A stretch of DNA of 64,000 nucleotides from Marivita sp. (GTDB lineage Bacteria > Pseudomonadota > Alphaproteobacteria > Rhodobacterales > Rhodobacteraceae): the NCBI RefSeq assembly GCF_020055675.1, contig NZ_JAIPUS010000002.1, positions 1-64,000 on the forward strand. Reading direction: 5' to 3'. Positions 61,909-64,000 of this stretch are shown here, one piece after another (position 1 is the first letter of the stretch; each line of letters opens with the position of its first letter). The notes beneath the pieces were generated by a model. The model was not told the origin of the DNA, made no database searches, and saw only the letters and a list, made by a program, of their open reading frames with translations. The position numbers and the translations under genes were made by a program.

Positions 61909-62784
61909 ATGTCCGAGAGCCACCTGCCCATGTCGATCCCCGCGCCCCTGACCAAGGCCCAGCGCACCCAGATCATCAACCTCGTGCGCCGCACCTCGCG
62001 GGCGGAAATACTGCCGCGCTTCCGCACCCTCGGTCAGGGCGAGATCGACCGCAAAAGCGGGCCGATGGACGTGGTCACCGCAGCCGACAAACAGGCCGAA
62101 AAGATGATCACGCGCGGCCTTCTGAGCATGTTTCCCAACGCGTTGATCGTTGGCGAAGAAAGCATGACCGAAGAAAAGATCGCCGAGCTGGCAGAGGCGG
62201 AAATGGGGTTTGCCATCGACCCGGTGGATGGCACATGGAATTTCGCCAACGGGCTGGCAACCTTCGGTGTCATCCTAGCCATGACACGCTTCGGCGTTCC
62301 GGTCTTCGGGCTGATCTACGACCCCATCACGGATGAAGTCATGATCGCCGACGAGGCAAGCACCGCACGTGCCCTGGCTCCGCGTCGCCCGGCGCGTGCC
62401 GTTTCCGTCTCCGACGGCGGCCCCATCGAGGATCTCAGCGGCTTCGTGTCATTCTACAACCTGCCGGAAGAGCATCGCCCGGACATGGCCAACCTGATGA
62501 CACGGTTCCAGCGGCTCTACATGCTGCGCTGCGCGGCGCAGGAATTTCGGATGGTGGCGCAAGGCAATGTCGACTTCATGCTTTGCTCAAGCCTCAGCCC
62601 GTGGGATCACGCCGCCGGCGCGCTCATCGTGCAACGCGCAGGGGGCCATGTCGCGTGCCTCGACGGATCGGACTACCGCGCGCAGATGCGCACCGGCTAT
62701 CTGTTATGCGCAGCAGACGCCTCCACCTGGGGCCGCGTCCGCGACGCGATGTCCTTTCTTCTGGACAACGATCCGAAAGCGTAA
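61909..62784 (+). CDS. Inositol-monophosphatase-family phosphatase
   Basis: 291 residues from the ATG at 61909 (MSESHLPMSIPAP); 61930 and 61879 are other possible starts. Li-sensitive Mg-phosphatase fold: metal motifs GEES (82-85), DPVDGTWNF (104-112) and WDHAAG (232-237) are complete. DVVTAADKQAEKMI near 54-67 is the N-terminal family motif. Relatives include inositol-1-phosphatase, CysQ and histidinol phosphatase (HisN), and the sequence does not tell them apart. It begins 107 bases after the ABC permease, in the same direction, with no terminator seen between them. Function is likely sugar- or amino-alcohol-phosphate hydrolysis. Confidence 0.88.
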   Translation: MSESHLPMSIPAPLTKAQRTQIINLVRRTSRAEILPRFRTLGQGEIDRKSGPMDVVTAADKQAEKMITRGLLSMFPNALIVGEESMTEEKIAELAEAEMGFAIDPVDGTWNFANGLATFGVILAMTRFGVPVFGLIYDPITDEVMIADEASTARALAPRRPARAVSVSDGGPIEDLSGFVSFYNLPEEHRPDMANLMTRFQRLYMLRCAAQEFRMVAQGNVDFMLCSSLSPWDHAAGALIVQRAGGHVACLDGSDYRAQMRTGYLLCAADASTWGRVRDAMSFLLDNDPKA

Positions 62785-62989
62785 ACCCGCAAGCGCAGAT
62801 CATTCTCGGCCTTCGGCCCATACCCGCGCATCACCAAGCAGGTTTTGCAACGCGCGCCCGTGGCAGGCGCGGCATCCGCAAGGCGCGCCGGCAACAGGGG
62901 CCGCCGCATGACAGCCGCCCCCTGGTCACCGCGTCTTGTCAGCCACGCGATCTGCCGAAGCAAACTGGCGGATTGAACCGGTCCAGCCC

Positions 62990-63631
62990 CTAGCGCGCCA
63001 GGACAACATCGCTGCGCACATCCAGGTCCCGCTCAATCGCATCAACCAGGTAATGCGCGACGCTGGACCGCGAAATCAGGCCGTTGCGCCACTCATCCGG
63101 CTCTCGCAGAACACGGTATGTCGTGGACTTCGCCCCTTTCGTCAGGATCACGGGGCGCACGATGGTCCAAGCCAAATCCGACGCTTCGATCAGCGCTTCC
63201 TGCCGATCCTTGTCAGCATACGGCTTGCCCAGAACGGCTCGATGTCCCGTCTTTTCGACCCAGCTCATGGCGGACTTGCTGCGTCCAGCCCCGAATCCGG
63301 TCACGGCAACCAGACGCGACACGTCTGCCTTGCGCATTTCCTGTATCAGGACGGAGGTGGTTTCGGAAAACAAGGTTTCCTCTTGCCACAGCATGGCCAG
63401 CCGTTCCCGGATGCCAAGCGCGTATATCACGGCGCGGACGCCGATCAATGCGCGCGCAACATCGTCGGCGGACGTCGCGTCGCCCACGAAGGGCTCGACC
63501 AGGTCCGAAGGGTCAAGACGATCCGCGCTGCGTCCGAAGGCCCGCACGGGGTGCCCGCGCTGGACCGCTTCGTCCATTGCGCAGCGCCCGATACCAGAGG
63601 TTGCCCCCATGACAAGAATTGGAGGGTTCAA
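62990..63631 (-). CDS. NAD(P)-binding oxidoreductase-like protein (NmrA/atypical SDR)
   Basis: 213 residues with a TTG start at 63631, kept because PILVMGATSGIGR needs the first beta strand (residues 4-8) before the nucleotide loop GATSGIG (9-15); the ATG at 63610 would delete it. Rossmann features: FGRSADRLDPSD, VIYALGIRE, AVTGFGAGRS and WTIVRPVILTKGA. The YxxxK of classic SDRs is absent, so it is an atypical SDR of the NmrA/BVR-B type, possibly a reductase or a redox sensor. The TTG overlaps the stop of a short upstream frame (TTGA), which suggests coupled translation. Function is unknown. Confidence 0.82.
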   Translation of the reverse strand: MNPPILVMGATSGIGRCAMDEAVQRGHPVRAFGRSADRLDPSDLVEPFVGDATSADDVARALIGVRAVIYALGIRERLAMLWQEETLFSETTSVLIQEMRKADVSRLVAVTGFGAGRSKSAMSWVEKTGHRAVLGKPYADKDRQEALIEASDLAWTIVRPVILTKGAKSTTYRVLREPDEWRNGLISRSSVAHYLVDAIERDLDVRSDVVLAR

Positions 63632-63810
63632 TTTTGCAGGTCTTCGAAATGCGCGGTGTACCGCCGATGCTGCGACCGGTCCCGCCCAAGCGCAAGATTG
63701 CCGCGATACTTCGACACGGTCTCAACCGGAATGGCCGCTTGCTCGGCGCCGGCCCGCCCGCCGCCGAGGGTGTTCGTCAGAATTTTGATTGTGCGAATGA
63801 TCTGTTCCAT
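63628..63810 (-). CDS. Short hypothetical frame coupled to the NmrA-like gene
   Basis: 60 residues from the ATG at 63810: MEQIIRTIKILTNTLGGGRA, then GAEQAAIPVETVSKYRGNLA and LGRDRSQHRRYTAHFEDLQN. The main support is its stop, which overlaps the downstream TTG (TTGA), so termination here would feed initiation there. It is basic and probably soluble; no motif is recognised. No strong ribosome-binding site precedes the ATG, and a TTG at 63906 would add 32 residues. It may be a real small protein or a leader frame that permits translation of the weak TTG start. Confidence 0.45.
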   Translation of the reverse strand: MEQIIRTIKILTNTLGGGRAGAEQAAIPVETVSKYRGNLALGRDRSQHRRYTAHFEDLQN

Positions 63811-63956
63811 ACGATAGGAACGTAGCGCCGGGCAATTGGTTTCAATAGCCGTGCAAAATTCGAAAGTTTCCTTTCTGTCGGGCACGGCGGAGAGATCGGC
63901 ATCCAAAGGGTCCGGACCTGTTGATCCCGACCGTCGATCGGCGCCGCCGGGGCGCG

Positions 63957-63982
63957 TTTGTTAGGGATCAAACCCTAACAAA
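63957..63982. repeat. Inverted repeat near the window end
   Basis: TTTGTTAGGG-ATCAAA-CCCTAACAAA is a perfect 10-bp inverted repeat with a six-base spacer, about 150 bases before the ATG of the short frame. Its size and symmetry resemble a dimeric regulator's binding site, controlling either the short frame and NmrA-like gene or a gene beyond the window. Confidence 0.5.
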
Positions 63983-64000
63983 AGGTAAAACTGCCCCGGC

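Noticed and set aside
59787-62027. A 746-codon open frame on the minus strand
   Set aside because: Antisense to the YbbP-like permease. Composition is rich in Arg, Gly, Asp and His, typical of non-coding GC-rich frames.
1-64000. CRISPR arrays, insertion sequences, prophage or integrase genes
   Set aside because: No regularly spaced direct repeats, transposase, recombinase or phage structural motif was seen on either strand.

Overview
The window is ordinary chromosomal DNA of a GC-rich alphaproteobacterium, most likely a member of the Rhodobacteraceae (Roseobacter/Rhodobacter group). The basis is protein resemblance and gene order recalled from that family: a murB-ddl-ftsQ-ftsA-ftsZ cell-wall/division cluster with small DUF2484-like membrane proteins beside murB; a yidC-MOSC-yihA-argB string; an aapJQMP (bztABCD) glutamate-type transporter; an RluC/HAD/ATP12 operon; and an Lrp-type regulator divergent from a long bifunctional putA. 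I could not run a search, so the family assignment is an inference. I saw no insertion sequence, prophage, integrase, CRISPR array or rRNA.

Layout. 1-5.4 kb (minus strand): end of the division/cell-wall cluster (partial ftsZ, ftsA, ftsQ, ddl, murB, two DUF2484-like genes). 5.7-8.4 kb: a MetE-C-like protein overlapping an alpha/beta hydrolase, a palindromic intergenic element, the RNase P RNA gene (rnpB) and rpmG. 8.5-17.4 kb: guanine deaminase, MgtE, a ThDP enzyme, NADP-type glutamate dehydrogenase, an FNT-family channel and a CPA2 antiporter. 17.7-24.1 kb: small lipoproteins and a zinc-ribbon protein, then hrpB, ttcA and an EAL protein with a degenerate GGDEF domain. 24.3-29.6 kb: yidC, MOSC, yihA, argB, a short ferredoxin-type protein and a SixA-like phosphatase in a tight series. 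29.7-34.1 kb: the aapJQMP transporter. 34.3-39.9 kb: a compact six-gene operon (degP-like, rarA, crcB, rluC-like, HAD, ATP12), then tRNA-Glu. 40.1-44.2 kb: hom, glpX, recJ. 44.3-48.1 kb: a lipoprotein and TetR regulator with an operator-like palindrome, a second amino-acid ABC transporter whose binding protein is divergent from its permease and ATPase, and tRNA-Leu(UAA). 48.2-52.8 kb: a TPR protein, the Lrp regulator and putA. 52.8-57.8 kb: rhomboid protease, ettA, two near-identical cold-shock genes and an L,D-transpeptidase. 57.9-63.9 kb: a TesA-type esterase divergent from a YbbA/YbbP-like ABC pair, an inositol-monophosphatase-family enzyme, and an NmrA-like oxidoreductase coupled to a tiny upstream frame.

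Functionally the window is dominated by core processes (division, membrane insertion, tRNA modification, ribosome function, arginine/threonine/proline metabolism) and nutrient uptake. I found no convincing new multi-gene system. The items most worth a second look are small: a 24-residue lipoprotein, a palindromic repeat before rnpB, a permease with a lipobox, the degenerate GGDEF-EAL protein, coupled short frames, and several clear regulatory palindromes. Coordinates of genes with several possible starts were set by ribosome-binding sites, overlaps or signal peptides, as stated per entry.
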